Below, piece by piece: positions 17,354-26,152 of a DNA stretch of 59,792 bases (its first letter is position 1; every line of letters starts with the position of its first letter). Source of the DNA: Aestuarierythrobacter sp037968495 (GTDB lineage: Bacteria > Pseudomonadota > Alphaproteobacteria > Sphingomonadales > Sphingomonadaceae); NCBI GenBank assembly GCA_037968495.1, contig JBBKVP010000022.1, positions 1 through 59,792 of the forward strand, in the 5' to 3' direction. The notes under the pieces were generated by a model that saw only the letters and a list, made by a program, of their open reading frames with translations, did not search any database and was not told where the DNA came from. The position numbers and the translations under genes were made by a program.

Positions 17354-18240
17354 GCATTCTAATCGACAAGAACACTAAGGTTATCACGCAAGGGATGACA
17401 GGTGACACCGGCACGTTCCACACGCAGCAGGCGCTCGATTACGGGACGCAGATGGTTGCGGGCGTGACGCCGGGTAAAGGCGGCACGACACATATCGGCC
17501 TGCCAAACTACAACACCGTTGCCGAAGCCAAGCACGCTACCGGCGCGACCGCTTCGTGCATCTACGTACCCCCTCCATTCGCCGCTGACGCCATCTGCGA
17601 GGCTATCGATGCCGAGATGGAATTGATCGTCGCGATTACCGAGGGCATTCCGGTGCTCGACATGGTTCGCGTGAAGCGCGCGCTGGTCGGCAGCAAGTCG
17701 CGCCTGATCGGTCCGAACTGCCCCGGCGTTCTAACCCCTGAGGAATGCAAGATCGGTATTATGCCCGGCTCCATCTTCAAAAAGGGTTCGGTCGGCGTTG
17801 TCTCGCGTTCGGGCACGCTCACTTACGAAGCCGTGCACCAGACCACGATGGTCGGCCTTGGCCAGACCACCGCAGTTGGTATCGGCGGAGACCCTGTAAA
17901 CGGCACCAACTTCATCGACGTGCTGGAACTCTTCCTCGCCGACGATGACACCAAATCGATGATCATGATTGGTGAAATTGGCGGCAGCGCAGAAGAAGAA
18001 GCCGCACAGTTTATCGCTGACGAAGCTAAGAAGGGCCGCAGCAAGCCGATGGTTGGCTTTATCGCAGGCAAAACGGCGCCTCCGGGCCGCCGCATGGGCC
18101 ACGCGGGCGCAATTGTTTCGGGCGGCCAAGGCGGCGCTGATGACAAAATTGCAGCGATGGAAGCAGCGGGCATCCGCGTTTCTCCTTCACCAAGCGAACT
18201 TGGCACCACGCTCGACGCTTTGCTGAAAGAACTCGTCTGA
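17350..18240 (+). CDS. sucD: Succinyl-CoA synthetase alpha subunit
   Basis: Forms the alpha-beta enzyme that converts succinyl-CoA to succinate with ATP/GTP formation. The CoA-binding Rossmann part comes first (ITQGMTGDTGTFHTQQA). The phosphorylated His lies in RMGHAGAIVSGGQGGA near residue 250. 296 residues is standard. It needs the beta subunit SucC, which is not in this window. A GC-rich hairpin follows at 18252-18276 before sucA. Confidence 0.95.
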   Translation: MSILIDKNTKVITQGMTGDTGTFHTQQALDYGTQMVAGVTPGKGGTTHIGLPNYNTVAEAKHATGATASCIYVPPPFAADAICEAIDAEMELIVAITEGIPVLDMVRVKRALVGSKSRLIGPNCPGVLTPEECKIGIMPGSIFKKGSVGVVSRSGTLTYEAVHQTTMVGLGQTTAVGIGGDPVNGTNFIDVLELFLADDDTKSMIMIGEIGGSAEEEAAQFIADEAKKGRSKPMVGFIAGKTAPPGRRMGHAGAIVSGGQGGADDKIAAMEAAGIRVSPSPSELGTTLDALLKELV

Positions 18241-18251
18241 TTTTCGGAAAC

Positions 18252-18276
18252 GGCGCTGCCCGAGGCGGGCGGCGCC
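18252..18276. other. GC-rich hairpin between sucD and sucA
   Basis: Eleven-pair stem (18252-18262 with 18266-18276, one G-U) with an AGG loop. No T-run follows on either strand, so it is not a classical terminator. It may stabilise the upstream mRNA or shift the ratio of sucD to sucA products. Confidence 0.55.
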
Positions 18277-18307
18277 CTTCCCAGTCAGATCAATTGAGGT
18301 GACCCGC

Positions 18308-21142
18308 ATGGGCGACGAAAGCCACGATTTTAACCCTGAGGGTCCTCAAGCGGGTCCATCTTGGGCAAACCCGCGCTGGCCATTGGTGGGCGGTGATGCC
18401 GAAGACGATCTGACGCAAGGCCTCGATCCGTCAGCGATGCAGCTGGCGGTGAAGGAAGCTGCGGCGAGTTCGGGCAAGGTAATGGACGAAGCTGCCGTTC
18501 AGCAGGCGGCGGACGATTCCATTCGCGCGATGTTGCTGATCCGGCTTTACCGCGTACGCGGGCATCTGGCGGCGGACCTCGATCCGCTGGGCCTGTCGCA
18601 CCGCGAAACGCCCGAAGATTTGACGCTCGAATGGCATGGCTTTGCCGGACAAGAGGACCTTGAGGTCTATGTCGGCGGAACGCTCGGCTTCGAATGGGTC
18701 ACCGTTGGCGAATTATACGAAGCCCTACGCCGCAATTACTGCGGCAAAGTCGGCCTCGAATACATGCATATTTCGGACACGGAAGAGCGCCGCTTCTTGC
18801 AGGATAAATTCGAAGGTCCTGAAGACGTCATCCAGTTCACTCCGGAAGGTAAGCAGGCGATCCTGCAAGCCGTAATCCGCGGCGAGCAGTACGAAAGCTT
18901 CCTCGGCAAGAAGTATGTCGGGACCAAACGCTTCGGCCTCGATGGTGGTGAAAGCATGATCCCCGCGCTTGAAGCTGTGCTCAAATATGGCGGCCAACTG
19001 GGCGTGCGCGAGATCATTTACGGCATGGCCCACCGCGGCCGTTTGAACGTGCTCGCTAATGTGATGGCTAAGCCATATCGCGTGATCTTCCACGAGTTTT
19101 CCGGCGGCAGCGCCACGCCTGACGAAGTCGGCGGTTCCGGCGATGTGAAGTACCACCTCGGCACCAGCACCGACCGCACGTTCGACGACATCTCGGTTCA
19201 TATGAGCCTGATGCCGAACCCCAGCCACCTCGAAACGGTCGACCCGGTTGTACTCGGCAAAACACGCGCGCAGCAGGCGATCCGCGACGATTTGAGCAAG
19301 CATGAGCAGGTTTTGCCTGTGCTGATCCACGGCGATGCGGCCTTTGCCGGCCAGGGCGTCGTTTGGGAATGTTTTGGCCTGTCAGGTGTGCCCGGATACA
19401 GCACAGGCGGCTGCATCCACTTCATCATCAACAACCAAATCGGCTTCACGACCAGCCCGCAGTTCGCGCGGTCTAGCCCCTACCCTTCCGACGTTGCCAA
19501 GGGCATCCAGGCACCCATCCTTCACGTCAACGGCGACGAGCCCGAAGCAGTGACTTTCGCTTGCAAGCTGGCTGTCGAATATCGCCAGACATTTGGCCGC
19601 GATATCGTGATCGATATGTGGTGCTATCGTCGCTTCGGCCACAATGAAGGCGACGAGCCCAGCTTCACCCAGCCTCTGATGTATGACCGCATCCGCAAGC
19701 ACCCGAAGGTTAGCGTGATCTATTCGGGCAAGCTGATGGAAGATGGCGTAATCGCGAAAGGCGATGCGGAGGCCATGCAGAAGGACTTCGTCGACCTGCT
19801 CGAAGATGAATTCACGGCCTCCAAAGATTACGAGCCAAGCAGCGCGGACTGGTTCGGCGGTCGCTGGAGCGGGCTGCACAAGCCGGCCGATCCCGAAACC
19901 GCGCGCCGCAATGTCGAGACGGCTATCGAACGCAAATTGTTCGACAGCCTCGGCCGCACGCTGACCACCGTTCCCGGCGATCTAACGATCCACAAGACAC
20001 TCGGCCGCGTGCTCAAAGCCAAAGCGGAGATGTTCGAAAGCGGCGAAGGTTTCGACTGGGCAACCGCCGAAGCACTCGCATTCGGTAGTCTGGTCACAGA
20101 AGGACACGGCGTGCGCCTGTCCGGTCAGGATTCCGGACGCGGCACGTTCAGCCAGCGCCACGCCATGTGGATCGACCAGACGGACGAACGCAAATACATC
20201 CCCCTCGCCACGCTGCCGCACGGCAAGTTCGAGGTCTATGACAGCACCTTGTCGGAGTATGGCGTGCTGGGCTTCGAATATGGCTTTGCCCTCGCTGATC
20301 CCAAAACGCTGGTAATGTGGGAAGCGCAATTTGGCGATTTTGCCAATGGCGCGCAGATCATCATCGATCAGTATATTGCGTCAGGCGAAGCAAAATGGCT
20401 GCGCGCAAATGGTCTCGTGATGCTGCTGCCGCATGGTTACGAAGGACAGGGGCCGGAACATAGCTCCGCGCGGCTTGAACGCTTCCTGCAACTTTGTGCG
20501 AACGACAATATCCAGGTCTGCAACATCACTGTGCCTTCGAATTACTTCCACGTGCTGCGCCGCCAGATGCTGCGCCCGTTCCGCAAGCCGATGGTGATCA
20601 TGACGCCAAAGAGCTTGCTGCGGCATCCGCTGGCGAAATCCACGGCTGACGAGTTTCTCGGCGAAAGTCATTTCCGCCGGATCGTCAGCGACACTACCGA
20701 GATTGCCGATAAGAAGGTTCGCCGCCTCGTGCTGTGTTCTGGCAAGGTCGCGTATGATCTTCTGCAGAAACGTGACGAGGAAGGCATCGACGACATTTCG
20801 ATTGTCCGCATTGAACAGCTCTATCCCTTCCCCGGCGAACCGCTGGCGAAGCGGCTGAAACGGCTTACGGGTCTCGAAGAGGTGGTCTGGTGTCAGGAAG
20901 AACCGAAGAACAACGGCGCGTGGTTGTTCGTACAGAACCAGATCGAAGACGCGCTGACCGATGCAGGCCATGACGGCATGCGTCCGCGCTATGCAGGGCG
21001 TGATGCGTCTGCATCGCCGGCAACCGGTCTCGCCAGTCGCCACTTGGCCCAGCAAGATGCGCTGGTCGCCGATGCGCTGGATTTGGCGGATATCGGCACC
21101 AAACCTACGAAATCCAACAAGAAGTCCCCAAAGAAGTCCTGA
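18308..21142 (+). CDS. sucA: 2-oxoglutarate dehydrogenase E1 component
   Basis: Thiamine-diphosphate decarboxylase of the 2-oxoglutarate dehydrogenase complex. About 944 residues, normal for OGDH E1. Visible: substrate/TPP region GMAHRGRLNVLANV, HLGTS, HGDAAFAGQGVVWE...NNQIGFTT (TPP fold), DMWCYRRFGHNEGDEP, and the C-terminal LPHGYEGQGPEHSSARLER with YPFPGEPL. ATG 18308 is preceded by GAGG at 8 nt; a GTG nine bases earlier is less well placed. The C-terminus ends in a Lys/Ser-rich tail. 20 nt precede sucB. Confidence 0.97.
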   Translation: MGDESHDFNPEGPQAGPSWANPRWPLVGGDAEDDLTQGLDPSAMQLAVKEAAASSGKVMDEAAVQQAADDSIRAMLLIRLYRVRGHLAADLDPLGLSHRETPEDLTLEWHGFAGQEDLEVYVGGTLGFEWVTVGELYEALRRNYCGKVGLEYMHISDTEERRFLQDKFEGPEDVIQFTPEGKQAILQAVIRGEQYESFLGKKYVGTKRFGLDGGESMIPALEAVLKYGGQLGVREIIYGMAHRGRLNVLANVMAKPYRVIFHEFSGGSATPDEVGGSGDVKYHLGTSTDRTFDDISVHMSLMPNPSHLETVDPVVLGKTRAQQAIRDDLSKHEQVLPVLIHGDAAFAGQGVVWECFGLSGVPGYSTGGCIHFIINNQIGFTTSPQFARSSPYPSDVAKGIQAPILHVNGDEPEAVTFACKLAVEYRQTFGRDIVIDMWCYRRFGHNEGDEPSFTQPLMYDRIRKHPKVSVIYSGKLMEDGVIAKGDAEAMQKDFVDLLEDEFTASKDYEPSSADWFGGRWSGLHKPADPETARRNVETAIERKLFDSLGRTLTTVPGDLTIHKTLGRVLKAKAEMFESGEGFDWATAEALAFGSLVTEGHGVRLSGQDSGRGTFSQRHAMWIDQTDERKYIPLATLPHGKFEVYDSTLSEYGVLGFEYGFALADPKTLVMWEAQFGDFANGAQIIIDQYIASGEAKWLRANGLVMLLPHGYEGQGPEHSSARLERFLQLCANDNIQVCNITVPSNYFHVLRRQMLRPFRKPMVIMTPKSLLRHPLAKSTADEFLGESHFRRIVSDTTEIADKKVRRLVLCSGKVAYDLLQKRDEEGIDDISIVRIEQLYPFPGEPLAKRLKRLTGLEEVVWCQEEPKNNGAWLFVQNQIEDALTDAGHDGMRPRYAGRDASASPATGLASRHLAQQDALVADALDLADIGTKPTKSNKKSPKKS

Positions 21143-21162
21143 GCGGCTAGGAACAGAGCGAT

Positions 21163-22419
21163 ATGGCAAGCGAAGTAAAAGTCCCGGCACTGGGCGAATC
21201 GGTCACCGAAGCGACCATTGGCGAATGGCTGAAAAAGCCAGGCGAAGCGGTTGCACTAGATGAACCCATCGCCAGCCTCGAAACCGACAAGGTTGCGATC
21301 GAAGTACCCTCGCCGATTGCTGGCGTGATGGGCGAGTATGCGGTTGAAGTCGGCGACACGGTCGAAGTCGGCGCAGTAATTGCGACCATTTCAGAAGGCG
21401 AAGGCGCGGCACCAGGTCCCGCGCCCGCTGCGAAGAAGGAAGAGGCTGCATCCAGTTCTGCGCCGTCACCCGCGCCAACGCCAACGCCAACGCCGGCTGC
21501 TTCGGACGAAGCTTCGGATGCCTCGAAAACACTCTCACCCGCAGTGCGCCGCGCCGTGCTGGAACACGGCATCGACCCCTCCACGGTCAAAGGCACCGGC
21601 AAAGACGGCCGCTTGACGAAGGAAGACGTAATCGCTGCAGCCAAGGCCAAGAAGGACGGCTCAGCCAGCGCCGCCGTCTCCGCCCCGGCTGCTGCGCCTG
21701 CCGAGGCTGTGGCCGGTGGCCGCAATAAAGAGCGTGTCCGCATGACACGCCTTCGTAAGACCATCGCCAAACGACTCAAGGGCGCGCAGGAAGAAGCCGC
21801 GCTGCTCACGACATTCAACGATGTGGATATGACTGCGGTCATAGAAGCGCGCACTAAGTACAAAGATTTGTTCGCCAAGAAGCATAACATCAAGCTCGGA
21901 TTCATGGGCTTCTTCGCGAAAGCTGCGCATCTGGCGCTAAAGGACGTGCCCAGCGTCAACGGACAGATCGACGGCGATGAGATCGTCTATCACGACTATG
22001 TCGACATCTCGGTTGCGGTCAGCGCGCCAGGCGGTCTGGTCGTTCCGGTTGTCCGCGATGTCGATAAGAAGGGCTTTGCCCAGATCGAGAAGGACATCGC
22101 CGATTTCGGCAGCCGCGCCCGCGATGGCACGCTGACGATGGCCGACATGACGGGCGGCACGTTCACAATCTCCAATGGCGGTGTATTTGGCAGTCTGATG
22201 TCGACCCCGATCATCAACCCGCCGCAAAGCGCCGTCCTCGGCCTACACCGCATCGAAGACCGCGTTGTGGTGGTGGACGGCGAAATGGTGATCCGTCCGA
22301 TGATGTATATTGCGCTCAGTTATGATCACCGCCTGATCGATGGCCGCGAAGCAGTGACCGCACTCAAGATTATCAAAGAAGCGATCGAAGATCCCACGCG
22401 GATACTGATCGACTTGTAA
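21163..22419 (+). CDS. sucB: 2-oxoglutarate dehydrogenase E2 (dihydrolipoyl succinyltransferase)
   Basis: Core of the complex; transfers the succinyl group from lipoate to CoA. Order of parts: lipoyl domain (residues 1-75, lipoyl-Lys in ETDKVAIEVPSP), Ala/Pro/Thr-rich linker (about 85-120), E1/E3-binding domain (SPAVRRAVLEHGIDPSTVKGTG), Ala-rich linker, and catalytic domain (about 188-418) with the active site SYDHRLIDGREA. 418 residues is typical. One lipoyl domain is present. Transcribed with sucA; followed by an inverted repeat before lpd. Confidence 0.97.
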   Translation: MASEVKVPALGESVTEATIGEWLKKPGEAVALDEPIASLETDKVAIEVPSPIAGVMGEYAVEVGDTVEVGAVIATISEGEGAAPGPAPAAKKEEAASSSAPSPAPTPTPTPAASDEASDASKTLSPAVRRAVLEHGIDPSTVKGTGKDGRLTKEDVIAAAKAKKDGSASAAVSAPAAAPAEAVAGGRNKERVRMTRLRKTIAKRLKGAQEEAALLTTFNDVDMTAVIEARTKYKDLFAKKHNIKLGFMGFFAKAAHLALKDVPSVNGQIDGDEIVYHDYVDISVAVSAPGGLVVPVVRDVDKKGFAQIEKDIADFGSRARDGTLTMADMTGGTFTISNGGVFGSLMSTPIINPPQSAVLGLHRIEDRVVVVDGEMVIRPMMYIALSYDHRLIDGREAVTALKIIKEAIEDPTRILIDL

Positions 22420-22423
22420 CTCA

Positions 22424-22504
22424 CGTCATCCCGGCGCAGGCTGGGATCGCGCGCCGTCGGGTGCGCTTTTACCGAAGGAGATCCCAGCCTTCGCTGGGAT
22501 GACG
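22424..22504. repeat. Dispersed inverted repeat (CGTCAT type), copy 2, between sucB and lpd
   Basis: Two 25-nt arms (22424-22448 and 22480-22504) are reverse complements with only two mismatches and start and end with CGTCAT.../...ATGACG. Each arm also folds on itself. In mRNA they form a long hairpin whose 3' arm ends 5 nt before the lpd ATG and includes its only purine-rich site (GGGATGA), so it could mask translation. Confidence 0.85.
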
Positions 22505-22509
22505 AATTT

Positions 22510-23916
22510 ATGGCTGACCACAATTTCGACTACGACGTCCTGTTCATCGGCTCTGGCCCCGGCGGCTATGTGGCGGCAATTCGCGCCGCGCAGCTTGGCC
22601 TCAAGACTGCCTGCGTCGAGAGCCGTGCAACGCTTGGCGGCACTTGCCTCAATGTCGGGTGCATTCCGTCCAAGGCGCTGCTGCACGGTTCAGAATTGTT
22701 CAACGAAGCTAACGACCACATGGCGAAATGGGGCATCAAGGCATCGAAAGTCGAACTCGATCTTGACGTTATGATGGCGGAAAAGACCAAGGCGGTCAGC
22801 GAGCTGACCGGCGGGATCGAATTCCTGTTTAAGAAGAACAAGGTCGATTGGCTGAAGGGTCATGCAAAGTTTACCGGCGCCAACACCGTTGATGTCGATG
22901 GCAAGTCCGTGACGGCCAAGGACATCGTGATCGCCACCGGCTCGAGCGTTACTCCGCTGCCAGGCGTCGATGTGGACAATGACAAGCATTTGATCGTCGA
23001 TTCCACAGGTGCGCTTGCCCTGCCTAAGGTGCCGAAGAAGCTGGTCGTGATCGGCGGCGGCGTTATCGGCTTGGAGCTTGGCTCCGTCTGGAATCGCCTC
23101 GGTTCAGAAGTGATCGTAGTCGAATTCCTCGATCAGCTGCTCCCAGGCATGGACGGCGATATCCGCAAGGAAGCCGCCAAGATCTTCAAAAAGCAAGGCA
23201 TGGATCTGCGCCTCAAAACCAAGGTCACCGGCGCGGCGGTAAAAGGCAAGAGGGTTACACTGACGGTTGAACCGTCCGCTGGCGGCGATGCTGAAACCAT
23301 CGAAGCAGATTGTGTGCTCGTATCTATCGGCCGCCGTCCAAACACAGACGGTCTTGGCCTAGAAGCCATCGGGCTCGAAGCCAACAAGCGCGGACAGATC
23401 GAAATCGACCATGACTTCCGCACAAAGGTGGACGGCGTCTGGGGCATCGGTGATGTAGTTCCCGGCCCGATGCTAGCGCACAAAGCGGAGGACGAAGGCA
23501 TTGCGGTCGCTGAGAATATTGCGGGCCAGACCGGTATCGTAAACCATGCAGTGATCCCGAACGTCGTTTACACGATGCCCGAGTTCGCTGGTGTGGGCCT
23601 CACTGAAGAACAGGCCAAAGAACAAGGCATCGCCGTTAATATCGGCAAATTCCCCATGATGGCCAACAGCCGCGCAAAAACGAACCGCGAGCCGGACGGC
23701 TTCGTGAAGATCATCGCAGACGCGAAAACTGACAAGGTCCTGGGCGCATGGATGGTCGCCAGCGTAGCCGGAACAATGGTGGCGGAAGTCGCAATTGCGA
23801 TGGAATTCGGCGCAACAAGTGAAGACATCGCCTACACTTGCCACGCCCACCCGACCCACGCCGAAGCCACGAAGGAAGCGGCAATGGCAGTGACCGGCAA
23901 GCCAATCCACATCTAA
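22510..23916 (+). CDS. lpd: Dihydrolipoyl dehydrogenase (E3)
   Basis: Flavoprotein that reoxidises dihydrolipoamide with NAD+. FAD motif GSGPGGYVAA (residues about 15-24), redox-active disulfide in GGTCLNVGCIPSK, NAD motif VIGGGVIGLELG, second FAD motif GIGDVVPGPMLAHKAEDEG, and the C-terminal catalytic His-Glu pair in HAHPTHAEAT. 468 residues. It is the last enzyme of the complex encoded here and may also serve pyruvate dehydrogenase. Its start is next to the repeat hairpin described above. Confidence 0.97.
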   Translation: MADHNFDYDVLFIGSGPGGYVAAIRAAQLGLKTACVESRATLGGTCLNVGCIPSKALLHGSELFNEANDHMAKWGIKASKVELDLDVMMAEKTKAVSELTGGIEFLFKKNKVDWLKGHAKFTGANTVDVDGKSVTAKDIVIATGSSVTPLPGVDVDNDKHLIVDSTGALALPKVPKKLVVIGGGVIGLELGSVWNRLGSEVIVVEFLDQLLPGMDGDIRKEAAKIFKKQGMDLRLKTKVTGAAVKGKRVTLTVEPSAGGDAETIEADCVLVSIGRRPNTDGLGLEAIGLEANKRGQIEIDHDFRTKVDGVWGIGDVVPGPMLAHKAEDEGIAVAENIAGQTGIVNHAVIPNVVYTMPEFAGVGLTEEQAKEQGIAVNIGKFPMMANSRAKTNREPDGFVKIIADAKTDKVLGAWMVASVAGTMVAEVAIAMEFGATSEDIAYTCHAHPTHAEATKEAAMAVTGKPIHI

Positions 23917-23920
23917 GCGG

Positions 23921-24598
23921 GTGGAAATCATAACAAACCCCATCGAAGTAGCCGAAGTTGCTGAGGTGGTGCTGTCGCCACTGCTCACCTTCCTCGATTA
24001 CGGGGGAGTTGCTGTTTTTGCTTTGTCCGGCGCATTGATCGCAGCGCGCGAGAAGCAGACCTTCGTGACAATGGCGTTTTTTGCTCTGATCACGGGTGTC
24101 GGCGGCGGCACGATCCGTGATGTGATCATCGGAATACCGGCATTCTGGATCCACGATCCGTGGATTGCGCTCATCTGCCTTGGTGTCGCAACCGTCACGT
24201 GGTTCACGCCAAGCAGGTGGTGGGAAGGCAAATTACTCGAATTCACCGATGGTGCAGGACTAACGGGCTATGCGGCTATCGGCACCGCCAAAGCCCTATC
24301 TTACGGCGTGACCCCTGTGGCAGCTATGTTGCTGGGCGTCATTACCGGCTGCGCTGGAGGTATTATCCGCGATATCGTCGCGGGCAGGCCGTCCATTCTG
24401 ATGAAGCCCGAGCTTTACGTCACTGCTGCCGCTCTCGCTGCGGCGCTCTGTGCTGGCGGGCTGCTGCTCGGTTTGCCGAAGCCGCTCACATATACAGTTG
24501 CAACGCTATCAGGCTTCGCCCTGCGCGCAGCGGCAATCCGGTTCGGATTATCGATACCAAGCTATGTGCGCGACGGGGATAAGCCCGCCGCGTCATAG
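23921..24598 (+). CDS. TRIC/UPF0126 family membrane protein (trimeric intracellular cation channel type)
   Basis: 225 residues with about seven hydrophobic segments arranged as two homologous repeats, each carrying the family's Gly-rich turn: GVGGGTIRDVIIG and GCAGGIIRDIVAGRPS. Members are YadS/YicG-like proteins; some act as K+ channels, others have been proposed to transport glycine. The start is GTG 23921, 4 nt after the lpd stop, so it is probably part of the TCA operon transcript. It converges with the next gene, only 3 nt between the stops. A role tied to the TCA cycle is not evident. Confidence 0.88.
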   Translation: MEIITNPIEVAEVAEVVLSPLLTFLDYGGVAVFALSGALIAAREKQTFVTMAFFALITGVGGGTIRDVIIGIPAFWIHDPWIALICLGVATVTWFTPSRWWEGKLLEFTDGAGLTGYAAIGTAKALSYGVTPVAAMLLGVITGCAGGIIRDIVAGRPSILMKPELYVTAAALAAALCAGGLLLGLPKPLTYTVATLSGFALRAAAIRFGLSIPSYVRDGDKPAAS

Positions 24599-24601
24599 GT
24601 T

Positions 24602-25339
24602 TTAGCCGCCCATTTCCGTGTCTGCGTAGCCTTCTTCACCGGGCATCGGACCACCGGGATATGCGGGCTGCGGCCCTTCAGGTACTTCAGCGTTAGCATT
24701 GCGAACCGGGGCCTCGTACATTGGCGCATCATCGCTTTGCATACGGGCGCGAGCGTAAACGTCATCATCCCACTGGTTATCCTGTGCCGGAACGGCTGAC
24801 GTTTCTATTCGGCCAGCACCGACATTTACATTCTCGATCCGGCCATCATTGCCGATGTCACAGCTAAAGCCGTCACCATTGTAGAGACTGCCAGTAACAT
24901 TCCAGCCTTCTGAGGTGCGGTTGACGCTGTCGACACTGTCGACGCGCGCATCGCGTTCGATTTCACGGACACACATTTGCGCAGCGCGGTCGAGGCCCCG
25001 CGCATCATCATTGCGGCGGTCGTTGCGCGCATCACCGTTGCGCCCGCGGTAACGATCATCGCGGTCGTTTGACGAATCCACGGCAGATGCGATGGCCCCT
25101 ATGATCAACGCACCGACTAGAACGTCACCCACACTGACCCCGCCACGATGGCGGCGGTGGTGGCGTCGATAACGGCGGTCCTGATAGACTTCGTCTGCGC
25201 TCGCCCACCCCAGATCGGCAGGCACAGCAGCGCTCACACGCGGCGTTTCGAGTTCGGCAGCAGTTGCAGGCATAACGCCCAATGAAGTGGCTGCGAGCAA
25301 GGCCGCAGTAGCAGCCAAACGTGATTTCTGAAAAGTCAT
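24602..25339 (-). CDS. Secreted protein of unknown function, paralogue A
   Basis: Start ATG 25339 opens a clear signal peptide (MTFQKSRLAATAALLAATSLGVMPATAAE). The mature protein has an Arg/His-rich patch (about 70-80), a Gly/Ala-rich hydrophobic stretch GDVLVGALIIGAIASAVDSS, an Arg/Asp-rich linker, and a small domain with two Cys (AAQMCVREIERDARVDSV...GWNVTGSL...FSCDIGNDGRIENVNVG). An acidic Pro/Gly tail ends the protein. The next gene upstream (25451-26014) has the same order of parts, so the two arose by duplication. No named function; an envelope role is likely. Confidence 0.75.
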   Translation of the reverse strand: MTFQKSRLAATAALLAATSLGVMPATAAELETPRVSAAVPADLGWASADEVYQDRRYRRHHRRHRGGVSVGDVLVGALIIGAIASAVDSSNDRDDRYRGRNGDARNDRRNDDARGLDRAAQMCVREIERDARVDSVDSVNRTSEGWNVTGSLYNGDGFSCDIGNDGRIENVNVGAGRIETSAVPAQDNQWDDDVYARARMQSDDAPMYEAPVRNANAEVPEGPQPAYPGGPMPGEEGYADTEMGG

Positions 25340-25397
25340 GCTGCCCCTTTCGGTGTATTCCCGCGGAACTAAAACCGCCCCTATCACAAGAGAGCTA

Positions 25398-25435
25398 GGC
25401 GGCCCAGGCTTGCATTAGCCTGAACCGCCCTTTTT
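25398..25435 (+). terminator. Hairpin with T-run between the two paralogues
   Basis: Thirteen-pair stem (25398-25410 with 25417-25429), loop TGCATT, then TTTTT at 25431-25435 on the plus strand. On the minus strand, where both neighbouring genes lie, the same hairpin is followed only by TAGCTCT, so it acts better against plus-strand transcription. It may be partly bidirectional. Confidence 0.55.
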
Positions 25436-25450
25436 GCTCGTTTCCGGCGA

Positions 25451-26014
25451 CTAGATCCGGACGCCGCTGAACTTCAGGCTGTCGACGCGGCCATAGTTGA
25501 CTCTGCAAGTGAACTTGCCGCTGTCGTAGCCGGCGTGGCGATTGCGGTTATAACCACGATAGTCGTTGTCCCAACCTTGCCCGCGATTACGGTTGCCGCG
25601 ATAGTTGCGCGACTGCACTGCGATGCGGCCTTTGACTTTCCAGCCATTCCGTGTCCGTTCGACATCCCGAATATCGGTAACATCGGCCCGGCGTGCGCCA
25701 GAGCGGATGGCACGGCGTTCAGCACGGTTCACACATTTCTCAATGGCTGCCCGCTTGCCGCCGCCACGGCGATAATTGTTGCTGCGACGATCATCCCGGC
25801 CGCGATAGTCCCGGCCACGATAATTGCGGTCATTATATCCACGGTCTTTATTGGACGATGCCAGTACTGCGGCGATCCCGCCGATGATCAGTGCGCCGGC
25901 AATTACTTCACCCGCATCGATGCGATCATTGTCGCGGGCGACAGCAGGTGCAGCCGAAAATGCCATTGCGCCAGCAGCTACTGTGCCGACCAGGGCTTTG
26001 TTCAAGTTTGTCAT
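25451..26014 (-). CDS. Secreted Arg/Tyr-rich protein of unknown function, paralogue B
   Basis: ATG 26014 starts a signal peptide ending ...AFSAAPAVA. The mature protein shares its plan with paralogue A: GEVIAGALIIGGIAAVLASS, then a repetitive Asn/Tyr/Arg/Gly/Asp linker (RDYRGRDDRRSN), a helix with Cys (AIEKCVNRAERRAI), GWKVKGRI, another Arg/Asn/Tyr/Gly-rich stretch, and FTCRVNYGRVDSLKFSGV. The two Cys correspond to those of paralogue A and may form a disulfide. Strongly basic, so it could bind nucleic acid, LPS or wall polymers, but this is speculation. Confidence 0.75.
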   Translation of the reverse strand: MTNLNKALVGTVAAGAMAFSAAPAVARDNDRIDAGEVIAGALIIGGIAAVLASSNKDRGYNDRNYRGRDYRGRDDRRSNNYRRGGGKRAAIEKCVNRAERRAIRSGARRADVTDIRDVERTRNGWKVKGRIAVQSRNYRGNRNRGQGWDNDYRGYNRNRHAGYDSGKFTCRVNYGRVDSLKFSGVRI

Positions 26015-26110
26015 GGTTCTGGTCCTCGTTAGGGCGAAGCGACATGCCTCGTCTCTGGGAACCTTTATGGAGGATGGGCTGTGCGTAGAGCCTGAACTTG
26101 CCCGACAGGT

Positions 26111-26144
26111 GATGTTCAGGAAAGTAGCAACTTTTCTGAACATC
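26111..26144. promoter_or_regulatory. Long palindrome in the prolyl oligopeptidase-paralogue B intergenic region
   Basis: GATGTTCAGGAAAG (26111-26124) pairs with CTTTTCTGAACATC (26131-26144) over 14 positions with one G-U. The loop is TAGCAA. No T-run follows on either strand. It lies 8 nt after the prolyl oligopeptidase stop and about 100 nt upstream of paralogue B. It could be an mRNA 3' end stabiliser or a dyad operator. Confidence 0.5.
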
Positions 26145-26152
26145 CAGATTTC

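Noticed and set aside
18252..18276. Terminator between sucD and sucA
   Set aside because: The hairpin is strong, but no T-run follows on either strand, so it is listed only as a hairpin.
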